Part shown: positions 46,404 to 54,545 of the stretch, piece by piece | Layout: every line of letters begins with the position of its first letter | Position numbering within the stretch: position 1 is the stretch's first letter | Assembly: GCF_036014195.1 (NCBI RefSeq) | Contig: NZ_CP107918.1 | Location: forward strand, 3,658,001-3,722,000 | Direction of reading: 5' to 3' | Length of the DNA stretch: 64,000 bases | From: Streptomyces sp. NBC_00442 | Lineage (GTDB): Bacteria > Actinomycetota > Actinomycetes > Streptomycetales > Streptomycetaceae | Translations under genes and position numbers: made by a program | Notes under the pieces: generated by a model | What the model saw: only the letters and a program-made list of their open reading frames with translations | What the model was told of the DNA's origin: nothing | Database searches by the model: none

Positions 46404-48140
46404 GTGGCGGAACGTAGCACGGCTGCCGTCGACGTAGCCGACAACAGTGGCGACAAACCGCTGACCGCCAAGGCGGACAAGGCGACGACCGACGGGGTGA
46501 CGGAGTCCATCGACACGGCAGACACGGCTGAGCAGAGCACGAACGGCACCGGCGGCGGCGAGCGCAAGGCCTCCGAGCCGTCCATCGCGACGCCCGAACT
46601 GCACAGCGGACACAAGCTGGCCAGACGCTACCGCCTCGAGGAGTGCGTCACCCGTCTGGACGGTTTCAGCAGCTGGCGTGCCGTGGACGAAAAGCTCCGC
46701 CGTGCGGTCGGCGTCCACCTGCTGCCCGCCGACCACGCGCGGGCCCGCTCCGTCCTCGCCGCGGCCCGCTCCTCAGCACTGCTCGGCGACCCCCGCTTCG
46801 TGCAGGTCCTGGACGCCGTCGAGGAGAACGACCTCGTCTACGTCGTCCACGAGTGGCTGCCCGACGCCACCGAGCTCACCGCCCTCCTGGCGCTCGGACC
46901 GCTGGAGGCGCACGACGCCTACCAGATGGTCACCCAGGTCTCCCAGGCCATGGCGGCGGCCCATCGCGAGGGCCTCGCCCACCTCCGCCTCACCCCGAGC
47001 GCTGTCCTGCGGACCTCCACCGGGCAGTACCGCATCCGCGGCCTCGCCGTGGCCGCGGCGCTGCGCGGCATCACCTCCGAGAAGCCTCAGCGCACCGACA
47101 CCGAGGCCATCGGAGCGCTGCTGTACGCGGTGCTCACCCAGCGCTGGCCGTACGAGAGCGACGCGTACGGCCTGCACGGCCTGCCCAAGGGCGTCGGTCT
47201 GATCGCCCCCGACCAGGTACGGGCGGGCATCCACCGTGGCCTGTCCGAACTCGCCATGCGGGCGCTGGTCAACGACGGGGCCACCGCGTCCCGTCAGGAG
47301 CCGCCCTGCACCACCCCGGACGAGCTGGTCAAGGCCATCGGGGAAATGCCGCGCATCCGTCCCCCGGAGCCCGCGTTCACCGCGCCGCCCGAGTACCAGC
47401 GCACCACCTACCAGCAGGGGACGTACGGCCGCCCGGCCGCGGGACCCGGTCCGTCCGTCAACCAGCCCATCCAGCCCCCGCCCCCGCCGCTCCAGGGCCG
47501 CACCGGCAAGGCGCTCAAGTGGGCCGTATCCGCGCTCCTCATCGCCGCCCTCGGCCTCGGCAGCTGGCAGCTCGCCGACGCCCTCCTCCAGCACGACAAG
47601 GGCGGTTCCAACGAGACCGGGAACACCCGCACCACGGACAGCGGCAACGACGGTGACAAGCCGAAGGCGCCCCTGCCGATCAAGATCCAGGGCGCTCAGG
47701 AGTACGCGCCGGACGGCAAGCCGCAGGATGCGGACGGCGTGGCCAGCACCTACGACGGCAAGTCCTCGACGTTCTGGCGCTCCAAGAGTTATCTGGGCGG
47801 TCCCGAGCTCGCGCCCTTCAAGAAGGGCGTGGGCATCGTCTACGATCTCGGCTCCGAGAAGGATGTCTCGACCGCCTCGATAGCGCTCCGCTTCAGTGGC
47901 GATCACACCACCATCGCGCTGTACGCGACCGACTCCATGTCGTCGGGCCGAGGTGTGACCGACATGAAGCAGATCGCCACGACGACGACCAAGGGCACCA
48001 CGGCCGACCTCAAGGCGAAGGCTCCGGTGAAAACCCGGTACGTGGTCCTCTGGCTCACCGCCGCTCCGTACGCGGCAGGCGACGGTTACAGCGACTCGGG
48101 CTTCAAACAGGGCATCACGGATGTGAAGTTCGCCGGCTGA
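46404..48140 (+). CDS. Pseudokinase with transmembrane helix and discoidin-like extracellular domain
   Basis: A 578-residue protein. A kinase-like fold occupies about residues 70-310 (HKLARRYRLEECVTRLDGFSSWRAVDEKL...). The catalytic loop reads HREGLAHLRLTPSAVL where HRDxxxxN is expected, and the DFG position reads RGLAVA, so it should not phosphorylate. A Pro-rich linker, a helix at about 371-393 (WAVSALLIAALGLGSWQLADAL) and a galactose-binding/F5-8C-like exterior domain follow (about 440-578, GVASTYDGKSSTFWRS). It probably scaffolds or senses for MurJ upstream. GTG 46404 follows AGGAGCGACG. Confidence 0.85.
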   Translation: MAERSTAAVDVADNSGDKPLTAKADKATTDGVTESIDTADTAEQSTNGTGGGERKASEPSIATPELHSGHKLARRYRLEECVTRLDGFSSWRAVDEKLRRAVGVHLLPADHARARSVLAAARSSALLGDPRFVQVLDAVEENDLVYVVHEWLPDATELTALLALGPLEAHDAYQMVTQVSQAMAAAHREGLAHLRLTPSAVLRTSTGQYRIRGLAVAAALRGITSEKPQRTDTEAIGALLYAVLTQRWPYESDAYGLHGLPKGVGLIAPDQVRAGIHRGLSELAMRALVNDGATASRQEPPCTTPDELVKAIGEMPRIRPPEPAFTAPPEYQRTTYQQGTYGRPAAGPGPSVNQPIQPPPPPLQGRTGKALKWAVSALLIAALGLGSWQLADALLQHDKGGSNETGNTRTTDSGNDGDKPKAPLPIKIQGAQEYAPDGKPQDADGVASTYDGKSSTFWRSKSYLGGPELAPFKKGVGIVYDLGSEKDVSTASIALRFSGDHTTIALYATDSMSSGRGVTDMKQIATTTTKGTTADLKAKAPVKTRYVVLWLTAAPYAAGDGYSDSGFKQGITDVKFAG

Positions 48141-48165
48141 CCGATCGGCGGGGGGAGGCTCACTG

Positions 48166-48879
48166 TTGGACGACGCCACGCTGGGCGACATGAGCGACAA
48201 GGATCTGTTGGCGCGCCATGTCGACGGCGACCCCGACGCCTTCGGTGAGATCGTGCGGCGTCACCGCGACCGGCTGTGGGCGGTGGCGCTGCGCACCCTG
48301 GGGGACCGCGAGGAGGCCGCCGACGCCGTCCAGGACGCCCTCGTCTCCGCCTACCGCGCCGCCCACACCTTCCGCGGCCAGTCCGCCGTCACCACCTGGC
48401 TGCACCGCATCACGGTGAACGCCTGCCTCGACCGGGCCCGCAAGGCCGCCTCCCGCAAGACGTCCCCGGTCGACGACCCCGAACGCCTGGAGCAGCTCGT
48501 CGAGCCGCACGAGTCGGCCGAGGCGCCCGCTGAGCGGCAGGAACTGCACCGGCAGCTCATCGAGGCCCTGGGCACCCTGCCACCGGACCAGCGCGCCGCC
48601 CTCGTCCTCGTCGACATGCAGGGTTACCCGGTCGCCGAGGCCGCCGCGGTACTCGATGTGCCGACCGGCACGGTGAAGAGCCGCTGTGCCCGCGGTCGCG
48701 CGCGGCTGCTGCCGCTTCTCACTCATCTGCGCGCGGATACGGCCGATGCCAGGGGTAGCGGCGAGTCCAGTGGGGGAAGGAACCGGACGCCGGGGACATC
48801 CGTCCCACCTCCGTCGGACACGAACGACGCAGGACCGAGCGATTCAGCTGCAGTGAAGGGCGGAGGTGGGCGCGCGTGA
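48166..48879 (+). CDS. sigM: ECF RNA polymerase sigma factor SigM
   Basis: A 237-residue group 4 sigma factor. Sigma region 2 reads ARHVDGDPDAFGEIVRRHRDRLWAVALRTLGDREEAADAVQDALVSAYRAAHTFRGQ, and region 4 reads LGTLPPDQRAALVLVDMQGYPVAEAAAVLDVPTGTVKSRCARGRARL. A disordered tail follows. The next gene encodes its anti-sigma partner with a 4-bp stop/start overlap. The TTG at 48166 is chosen because GGGGAGG lies eight bases upstream; ATG 48190 is the alternative. SigM naming rests on position next to trxB and murJ. Confidence 0.87.
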   Translation: MDDATLGDMSDKDLLARHVDGDPDAFGEIVRRHRDRLWAVALRTLGDREEAADAVQDALVSAYRAAHTFRGQSAVTTWLHRITVNACLDRARKAASRKTSPVDDPERLEQLVEPHESAEAPAERQELHRQLIEALGTLPPDQRAALVLVDMQGYPVAEAAAVLDVPTGTVKSRCARGRARLLPLLTHLRADTADARGSGESSGGRNRTPGTSVPPPSDTNDAGPSDSAAVKGGGGRA

Positions 48880-49868
48880 CATCCACGACCGGAACAACGG
48901 AACACCCGGACGTCTCGGAGATCTCCGAACTCACCGAGGGCCTCCTCCCTCCGGCCCGTAGCGCGGACGTCCGCCGCCATCTCCAGGGCTGTGTCCTGTG
49001 TGCCGACGTACGTGACTCCCTCGAAGAAATCCGCGACCTGCTCGGGACGCTGCCCGGCCCGCCCCGCATGCCCGCCGATGTGGTGGGGCGCATCGACGCG
49101 GCACTCGCCGCGGAAGCCCTGCTCAATGCCACAACCCCTGAGGACCCCGAGGACCCCGAGGCCACGCGGTCCGAGGGCACGTCGCGTGAAACCGCCCATG
49201 TTTCACGTGAAACACCGGAGGCGGCCACCGCACCGGCACTCGCCGCCACTGCGACCCCGCCCTCACCCGGTGCCTCCCAGACCGACCGCCCCGCCGGGCA
49301 TGCCCGCGCGGCGGCCGGCCCCGGACCCGGCCGCGGCCGCAAGCACCGGCGCCGCGCGACCGTGCTCACCGCGGTGCTCGGCGCTGCGGCGGTCGGAGCG
49401 GGGTTCTTCTTCGTGCAAAACATGCAGTCGCCCACGCCCACCCCCCATGCCGAGCCCGCCCAGTCCCAGCCGTCCCAGTCCGACGGCACCGCGTTCTCCG
49501 CGGGCAGCCTCGAAGGGCGGGTGCAGTCGCTGCTGGAGTCCCAGGGGGGCCAGAGCACCCAGAAGGCTCCCTCGGCGCAGATCGCCCCGTCCACGAAGAA
49601 CGCGCCCGACAGCGAGAAATCTTCTGACGGTCTCCGGTCCGCCGCCAGCATCCCGCCCTGTGTCCAGGCGGGGACCGGGCGGCCCTCCCAGATGCCTCTC
49701 GCCACCGAGCAGGGCACGTACGAGGGCTCGCGGGTGTTTCTCGTGGTGCTGCCCGACCAGGGCAATCCCTCCAACGTGGAGGCGTACGTCATCGACGCGT
49801 CCTGCGAGAGCGCCGGCCCGTCCGCCCACGGCAAGGTGCTGCTGACCCGCTCCTACCCGCGTCGCTGA
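48876..49868 (+). CDS. Membrane-bound anti-sigma factor for SigM
   Basis: A 330-residue protein. The N-terminal zinc-finger-like anti-sigma motif is H-X3-C-X2-C (His35, Cys39, Cys42 in RRHLQGCVLC). A long disordered linker contains the repeat TSRETAHVSRET, whose second half is a parS site in the DNA (49200-49213). One membrane helix lies at about 161-182 (ATVLTAVLGAAAVGAGFFF), with an extracytoplasmic domain after it. It should hold SigM inactive until an envelope signal arrives. Starts with a GTG overlapping the sigM stop. Confidence 0.87.
   Translation: MTSTTGTTEHPDVSEISELTEGLLPPARSADVRRHLQGCVLCADVRDSLEEIRDLLGTLPGPPRMPADVVGRIDAALAAEALLNATTPEDPEDPEATRSEGTSRETAHVSRETPEAATAPALAATATPPSPGASQTDRPAGHARAAAGPGPGRGRKHRRRATVLTAVLGAAAVGAGFFFVQNMQSPTPTPHAEPAQSQPSQSDGTAFSAGSLEGRVQSLLESQGGQSTQKAPSAQIAPSTKNAPDSEKSSDGLRSAASIPPCVQAGTGRPSQMPLATEQGTYEGSRVFLVVLPDQGNPSNVEAYVIDASCESAGPSAHGKVLLTRSYPRR
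49200..49213. other. parS centromere site 14 (inside the anti-sigma gene)
   Basis: Perfect GTTTCACGTGAAAC, read as Val-Ser-Arg-Glu-Thr. A decayed relative (four mismatches) lies 21 bp upstream at 49179-49192 and encodes Thr-Ser-Arg-Glu-Thr. Confidence 0.95.
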
Positions 49869-49918
49869 GGCCCGGCGGCCCCTACGCGGGACGGGTCTCC
49901 ATGCCGCCCGTACGGCTC

Positions 49919-49948
49919 GGGAATGCAACCCCCGTAGGATCCGTTGGG
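49919..49948 (+). promoter_or_regulatory. SigR-type promoter of trxBA
   Basis: GGGAAT (49919-49924), 18 bases, then GTTGGG (49943-49948). This is the GGAAT-N18-GTT consensus of the thiol-oxidative stress sigma factor SigR, which is known to drive trxBA in Streptomyces. It lies about 70 bp before the trxB start. Confidence 0.87.
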
Positions 49949-50016
49949 TGGGGTGAGAGTCCTGGACCGGGGCCCCGACAGGCAGTAGGCAGTCCGCAGA
50001 GACGAGGAAGAAACCC

Positions 50017-50976
50017 GTGAGCGACGTCCGTAACGTGATCATCATTGGCTCGGGCCCGGCCGGATACACCGCGGCCCTGTACACCGCACGTGCGTCGCTG
50101 AAGCCGCTGGTGTTCGAGGGCGCCGTCACCGCCGGCGGTGCGCTGATGAACACCACCGAGGTGGAGAACTTCCCCGGTTTCCAGGACGGCATCATGGGCC
50201 CGGAGCTCATGGACAACATGCGCGGCCAGGCCGAGCGCTTCGGCGCCGAGCTGGTCCCGGACGATGTGGTCGCCGTCGACCTGACCGGTGACATCAAGAC
50301 CGTCACGGACACCTCGGGCACGGTCCACCGCGCCAAGGCCGTCATCGTCACCACCGGCTCGCAGCACCGCAAGCTCGCCCTGCCCAACGAGGACAAGCTG
50401 TCCGGCCGTGGCGTCTCGTGGTGCGCCACGTGTGACGGGTTCTTCTTCAAGGACCAGGACATCGCCGTGGTCGGCGGAGGCGACACCGCGATGGAGGAGG
50501 CGACCTTCCTCTCGCGCTTCGCCAAGTCGGTCACGATCATCCACCGCCGGGACACCCTGCGTGCCTCCAAGGCGATGCAGGAGCGTGCCCTCGCCGACGA
50601 GAAGATCAAGTTCGCGTGGGACAGCGAGGTCGCGGAGATCCACGGCGACCAGAAGCTCTCCGGACTGACGCTGCGCAACACCAAGACGGGCGCGACGTCC
50701 GAGCTGCCGGTGACCGGCCTGTTCATCGCCGTCGGCCATGACCCGCGTACCGAGCTCTTCAAGGGCCAGCTCGACCTCGACGAGGAGGGCTACCTGAAGG
50801 TCGCCGCCCCCTCGACCCGTACCAACCTGACGGGTGTCTTCGGCGCCGGCGACGTCGTCGACCACACCTACCGGCAGGCCATCACGGCGGCCGGCACGGG
50901 CTGCTCCGCCGCCCTCGACGCGGAGCGCTTCCTCGCGGCCCTGGCCGACAGCGAGAAGGCCGCAGCCACCGTCTGA
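50017..50976 (+). CDS. trxB: Thioredoxin reductase
   Basis: A 319-residue NADPH-dependent flavoenzyme that reduces thioredoxin. FAD motif [18 protein letters not shown] is at residues 6-23. The redox pair is in [10 protein letters not shown] (Cys about 136 and 139), and the NADPH motif is [18 protein letters not shown] start after ACGAGGAAGAAACC. Cotranscribed with trxA 47 bp later. Confidence 0.97.
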   Translation: MSDVRNVIIIGSGPAGYTAALYTARASLKPLVFEGAVTAGGALMNTTEVENFPGFQDGIMGPELMDNMRGQAERFGAELVPDDVVAVDLTGDIKTVTDTSGTVHRAKAVIVTTGSQHRKLALPNEDKLSGRGVSWCATCDGFFFKDQDIAVVGGGDTAMEEATFLSRFAKSVTIIHRRDTLRASKAMQERALADEKIKFAWDSEVAEIHGDQKLSGLTLRNTKTGATSELPVTGLFIAVGHDPRTELFKGQLDLDEEGYLKVAAPSTRTNLTGVFGAGDVVDHTYRQAITAAGTGCSAALDAERFLAALADSEKAAATV

Positions 50977-51023
50977 TCCGCCCCTTCCAGCGTCCCTCCC
51001 CCCAACACCCCTAGGAGACTGCC

Positions 51024-51359
51024 GTGGCCGGCACCCTGAAGCACGTAACCGACGCCGACTTCGACGAGATCGTCCTCAAGAGCGGCAAGCCCGTTCTCGT
51101 GGACTTCTGGGCCGAGTGGTGCGGCCCGTGCCGCCAGATCGCCCCGTCGCTCGAGGCCATCGCCGCCGACCACGGCGACGAGATCGAGATCGTCAAGCTC
51201 AACATCGACCAGAACCCGGACACGGCCGCCAAGTACGGCGTGATGTCGATCCCGACGCTCAACGTCTACCAGGGCGGCGAGGTCGTGAAGACGATCGTCG
51301 GCGCGAAGCCGAAGGCCGCGCTGCTGCGTGACCTCGACGGTTTCATCACCGAGAAGTAA
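51024..51359 (+). CDS. trxA: Thioredoxin
   Basis: A 111-residue thioredoxin with the canonical active site WCGPC (Cys33 and Cys36), cis-proline region MSIPTLNVYQGG and fold-typical ends. It is the general disulphide reductant of the cytosol, recharged by the upstream trxB product. Terminator and parS site follow immediately. Confidence 0.97.
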   Translation: MAGTLKHVTDADFDEIVLKSGKPVLVDFWAEWCGPCRQIAPSLEAIAADHGDEIEIVKLNIDQNPDTAAKYGVMSIPTLNVYQGGEVVKTIVGAKPKAALLRDLDGFITEK

Positions 51360-51377
51360 GGCCCGACGCGCCCCGCT

Positions 51378-51391
51378 GTTTCACGTGAAAC
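51378..51391. other. parS centromere site 15
   Basis: Perfect GTTTCACGTGAAAC, 18 bp after the trxA stop codon. Its last four bases form the base of the trxA terminator stem. Confidence 0.95.
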
Positions 51392-51424
51392 GGGCTCGCT
51401 CCCTCCGAGGGGGCGAGCCCGTTT
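51388..51424. terminator. Terminator between trxA and the convergent acetyltransferase gene
   Basis: Arms AAACGGGCTCGC (51388-51399) and GCGAGCCCGTTT (51413-51424) with a pairing CCC/GGG interior. Overlaps the right end of parS site 15. Confidence 0.85.
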
Positions 51425-51456
51425 CGCATGTGTGGAGCATCCACAGCGGCGCACCG

Positions 51457-52074
51457 CTACAGCGGCCTGAGGACCGGCTCCTTCTGAACTGCCCCGAGCA
51501 GCCGGTCAAGGGCCAGCTCGACGTCTTCCTTCCAGGACAGGGTCGTGCGCAGTTCCAGGCGCAGCCGCGGATATCGGGGATGGGGCCGCACGGTCTTGAA
51601 CCCGACCGACAGCAGATAGTCCGCCGGCAGCACACAGGCCGGCTCCTTCCACCGGGCATCCCCGAATGCCTCGATGGCCTTGAAGCCACGGCGCAGCAGG
51701 TCCTTGGCGACCGTCTGCACGAGCACTCTTCCCAGCCCCTGCCCCTGATAGCCCGGCATGATCCAGCCGGTCATCAGCTGTACGGCGTCGGCGGCCACGG
51801 GGCTGGTGGGAAACGCGGTGGAGCGGGGTACATAGGCCGGAGGCGCGTACAGCACGTAGCCGACCGGGACGTCGTCGACGTATACGACCCGACCGCAGGA
51901 ACCCCACTCCAGGAGCACCCCGGAGATCCAGGCTTCCTTCTCGACTTCGGGTCGTCCCGCTTTTAACGCCGCTTCGCCGCTGACGGGGTCGAGTTCCCAG
52001 AACACACAGCCGCGGCAGCGCTTGGGGAGGTCCGGAAGGTTGTCCAGCGTGAGCGGTACGAGCCGACGCCCCAT
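51457..52074 (-). CDS. GNAT-family N-acetyltransferase
   Basis: A 205-residue protein. It starts MGRRLVPLTLDNLPDLPKRCRGCVFWELD and has the acetyl-CoA motif TGWIMPGYQGQGLGRVLVQTVAKDLLRRG at its centre. The C terminus is VGFKTVRPHPRYPRLRLELRTTLSWKEDVE. The substrate is unknown. This gene lies beside parAB in Streptomyces, so a link to segregation has been a natural guess, but nothing in the sequence shows it. Confidence 0.87.
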   Translation of the reverse strand: MGRRLVPLTLDNLPDLPKRCRGCVFWELDPVSGEAALKAGRPEVEKEAWISGVLLEWGSCGRVVYVDDVPVGYVLYAPPAYVPRSTAFPTSPVAADAVQLMTGWIMPGYQGQGLGRVLVQTVAKDLLRRGFKAIEAFGDARWKEPACVLPADYLLSVGFKTVRPHPRYPRLRLELRTTLSWKEDVELALDRLLGAVQKEPVLRPL

Positions 52075-52220
52075 GGAGGCTGTTCCTCACTTCCCTCGCC
52101 TGCCGCCTCCTGCGCGGCCGACAGTGTGCTCAACTCCCGCAGCAGGCTGCCGACGAACCCGCCGACCGCTCCGAGACCGAGCCCTGCCGTCACCAGCCGA
52201 GTGCGGCTCACCGTTCGCAT
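51963..52220 (-). CDS. Possible small hypothetical protein overlapping the acetyltransferase start
   Basis: An 85-codon frame starting MRTVSRTRLVTAGLGLGAVGGFVGSLLRELST with one hydrophobic stretch and a good GGGAGGGCGGGG site upstream. Its 3' 112 bases overlap the acetyltransferase gene in a different frame, and that part looks non-protein-like (Ser/Ala/Arg-rich). Either a short genuine gene or an untranslated leader. Confidence 0.4.
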   Translation of the reverse strand: MRTVSRTRLVTAGLGLGAVGGFVGSLLRELSTLSAAQEAAGEGSEEQPPWGVGSYRSRWTTFRTSPSAAAAVCSGNSTPSAAKRR

Positions 52221-52317
52221 GGCCCCGCCCTCCCTAGAGGATGGATCAAGGTCGATGTGCCATACCAGAACGCATCGTATCCACCCCTTCACGGCAGCGA
52301 CACCGCTCGCATGCAAA

Positions 52318-52360
52318 GGGCGGGCCGTGTTCCCGTATGAACAGGGAACGCGGCCCGCCC
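52318..52360 (-). terminator. Terminator after parB
   Basis: Seventeen-base arms (52318-52334 and 52344-52360, GGGCGGGCCGTGTTCCC and its complement with one G-T pair) around a 9-base loop, 20 bp beyond the parB stop codon. Confidence 0.85.
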
Positions 52361-52380
52361 GTGAGCGGCAGCGACCGGAC

Positions 52381-53472
52381 TCAGCCGGTGCCGTCCTCCG
52401 AGGCCTGCTCGGCGAGGCCCTTCTCCAGGACCCGCCCCTCGCCCGGGGCGAGGGTGCCGAGGATCCTCTCCAGATCCTCTATCGAGGCGAACTCGACGAC
52501 GATCTTTCCCTTCTTCTGACCCAGGTCGACCTTCACCCGTGTCTCGAAGCGGTCCGAGAGCCGGGTCGCCAGGTCGCTGAGGGCCGGCGAGAGGAGAGCG
52601 CCCGCCCGGGGGCCCTTCGTCTTCGGAGCGTTCTTGGGCTCCGAGTTCAGCAGCGTCACGATCTCTTCGACCGTCCGCACCGAAAGCCCCTCGGCCACGA
52701 TGCGCTTGGCGAGGGCGTCCTGTTCCTCGGAGTCCTCCACCGAGAGCAGCGCCCGCGCATGTCCCGCCGAGATGACGCCCGCGGCAACCCTCTTCTGGAC
52801 CGACGGCGACAGCCGCAGCAGCCGCAGCGTGTTGGAAACCTGAGGCCGGGAACGGCCGATGCGGTCCGCCAGCTGGTCATGGGTGCACTTGAAGTCCCGG
52901 AGCAACTGGTCGTAGGCGGCGGCCTCTTCCAGCGGGTTGAGCTGCGCGCGGTGCAGGTTCTCCAGCAGGGCGTCGAGAAGGAGCTTCTCGTCGTCCGTCT
53001 CCCGCACGATCGCCGGGATCCGCTCAAGGCCGGCCTCGCGGCAGGACCTCCAGCGCCGCTCACCCATGATGAGTTCGTAGCGCTCGGGGCCGGTCTGCCG
53101 GACGACGACGGGCTGCAGAAGCCCGACCTCCTTGATGGAGGTGACGAGTTCGGAGAGCGCGTCCTCGTCGAACACCTCGCGCGGCTGGCGCGGGTTGGCC
53201 GTGATGGAGTCGATCGGCAACTCCGCGAAGAAGGCGCCGGCCGGGGTGGCGGGTTCGGCAACGGCCTCCGGCTCCACCACTGTTTCACGTGAAACGGCTG
53301 CCTGCGGCAGTGTCGCCACCTTCGCGGCCGCCACGCCCCGCTCCGCGGTCAGGACCGGTACCGAGGACGGGGACGTGGATGCCGTCCCCACCGATGAACC
53401 CGGCTTTTCCTGTGCGGCGGAAGGGATCAGCGCACCGAGCCCCCGTCCCAATCCTCTGCGTCGCTCGCTCAC
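52381..53472 (-). CDS. parB: Chromosome partitioning protein ParB
   Basis: A 363-residue CTP-dependent clamp that loads at parS and spreads, organising the origin region. It opens [17 protein letters not shown], the ParA-contacting motif. VSRET (60-64) is encoded by a parS site. The ParB/Srx CTPase domain has [16 protein letters not shown] and the nucleotide-binding GERRWR. The DNA-binding helix-turn-helix is [31 protein letters not shown], and the dimerisation domain is C-terminal. Its GTG overlaps the parA stop by 4 bp. Confidence 0.97.
   Translation of the reverse strand: MSERRRGLGRGLGALIPSAAQEKPGSSVGTASTSPSSVPVLTAERGVAAAKVATLPQAAVSRETVVEPEAVAEPATPAGAFFAELPIDSITANPRQPREVFDEDALSELVTSIKEVGLLQPVVVRQTGPERYELIMGERRWRSCREAGLERIPAIVRETDDEKLLLDALLENLHRAQLNPLEEAAAYDQLLRDFKCTHDQLADRIGRSRPQVSNTLRLLRLSPSVQKRVAAGVISAGHARALLSVEDSEEQDALAKRIVAEGLSVRTVEEIVTLLNSEPKNAPKTKGPRAGALLSPALSDLATRLSDRFETRVKVDLGQKKGKIVVEFASIEDLERILGTLAPGEGRVLEKGLAEQASEDGTG
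53282..53295. other. parS centromere site 16 (inside parB)
   Basis: Perfect GTTTCACGTGAAAC, read on the minus strand as Val-Ser-Arg-Glu-Thr, in the disordered N-terminal linker of ParB. Confidence 0.95.
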
Positions 53473-54545
53473 TGGATCCCCTCCGACATGCTGTGCTGGT
53501 TGTTCTGGCTGACCACATGCGCGTGCGTGGGGTCGTACTGCACACCGACACCGCGCAGGGCGATCTCGCGGGCAGCTTCGAGGTAGGACAGCGAACCACT
53601 AGAGCCGGGGTCGTAGGTGAGCACCGTCTGCCCGTAGCTCGGAGCCTCGGAGATGCGGACCGAGCGCGGAATGCTGGTCCGTAGCACCTCCTTGCCGAAG
53701 TGGCTGCGCACCTCGTCGGCCACCTGGGAGGCGAGCCTGGTCCTGCCGTCGTACATGGTGAGCAGGATCGTGGAGACATGCAGCGTCGGGTTGAGGTGGC
53801 CGCGTACGAGATCGACGTTCCTCAGGAGCTGACCCAGGCCCTCCAGCGCGTAGTACTCGCACTGGATCGGGATCAGCACCTCGGCCCCCGCGACCAGCGC
53901 GTTGACCGTCAGCAGGCCCAGCGACGGCGGGCAGTCGATGAGGATGTAGTCCAGCGGCTGCTCGTACGCCTGGATGGCGCGCTGCAGGCGGCTCTCTCTC
54001 GCCACCAGCGACACGAGCTCGATCTCCGCACCGGCGAGATCGATCGTGGCCGGGGCACAGAAGAGACCCTCGACGTCCGGGACGGGCTGGACCACTTCAG
54101 AGAGCGGCCTGCTTTCCACCAGAACGTCATAGATGGACGGGACTTCGGCATGGTGGTCGATGCCCAGCGCCGTCGAGGCGTTGCCCTGCGGATCGAGGTC
54201 GACGACCAGGACCCGCGCACCGTGCAGCGCGAGAGAAGCGGCGAGGTTGACCGTGGAGGTGGTCTTTCCTACGCCGCCCTTCTGGTTGGCAACGACCATG
54301 ATTCGGGTCTGCTCCGGCCGTGGCAGGCCCTCGCCTGCACGGCCGAGAGCTTCCACCGCCAGCTGGGCAGCACGACCAATGGGGGTGTCGTCCATCGGGG
54401 GCGGTGTTTCACGTGAAACATCCTCCCCCGCCGATTCGGTACGGGGACCGGGGACCGGATCGGTCATCGGTCCCGCGATGTTGGCGTCGGACCGCAAGGA
54501 TTCACTCTCCTCGACATCAGGCTCGCAATGAACAGAGCCTCCCAT
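53469..54545 (-). CDS. parA: Chromosome partitioning ATPase ParA
   Basis: A 358-residue deviant-Walker ATPase. After a disordered acidic extension (1-80, containing VSRET at 43-47 encoded by parS) comes KGGVGKTT at 89-96, then [30 protein letters not shown], and ending [14 protein letters not shown]. It moves ParB-bound origins along growing hyphae in sporulation. Start ATG 54545 is chosen from recalled S. coelicolor homology. An open frame runs to 54803, and ATG 54467 and 54388-region ATG (MDDTPIG) are alternatives; ribosome sites are weak throughout. Confidence 0.9.
   Translation of the reverse strand: MGGSVHCEPDVEESESLRSDANIAGPMTDPVPGPRTESAGEDVSRETPPPMDDTPIGRAAQLAVEALGRAGEGLPRPEQTRIMVVANQKGGVGKTTSTVNLAASLALHGARVLVVDLDPQGNASTALGIDHHAEVPSIYDVLVESRPLSEVVQPVPDVEGLFCAPATIDLAGAEIELVSLVARESRLQRAIQAYEQPLDYILIDCPPSLGLLTVNALVAGAEVLIPIQCEYYALEGLGQLLRNVDLVRGHLNPTLHVSTILLTMYDGRTRLASQVADEVRSHFGKEVLRTSIPRSVRISEAPSYGQTVLTYDPGSSGSLSYLEAAREIALRGVGVQYDPTHAHVVSQNNQHSMSEGIQ
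54406..54419. other. parS centromere site 17 (inside parA)
   Basis: Perfect GTTTCACGTGAAAC, read as Val-Ser-Arg-Glu-Thr in the N-terminal extension of ParA. Confidence 0.95.

Noticed and set aside
49863..50016. Possible terminator between the anti-sigma gene and trxB
   Set aside because: No convincing inverted repeat could be found.
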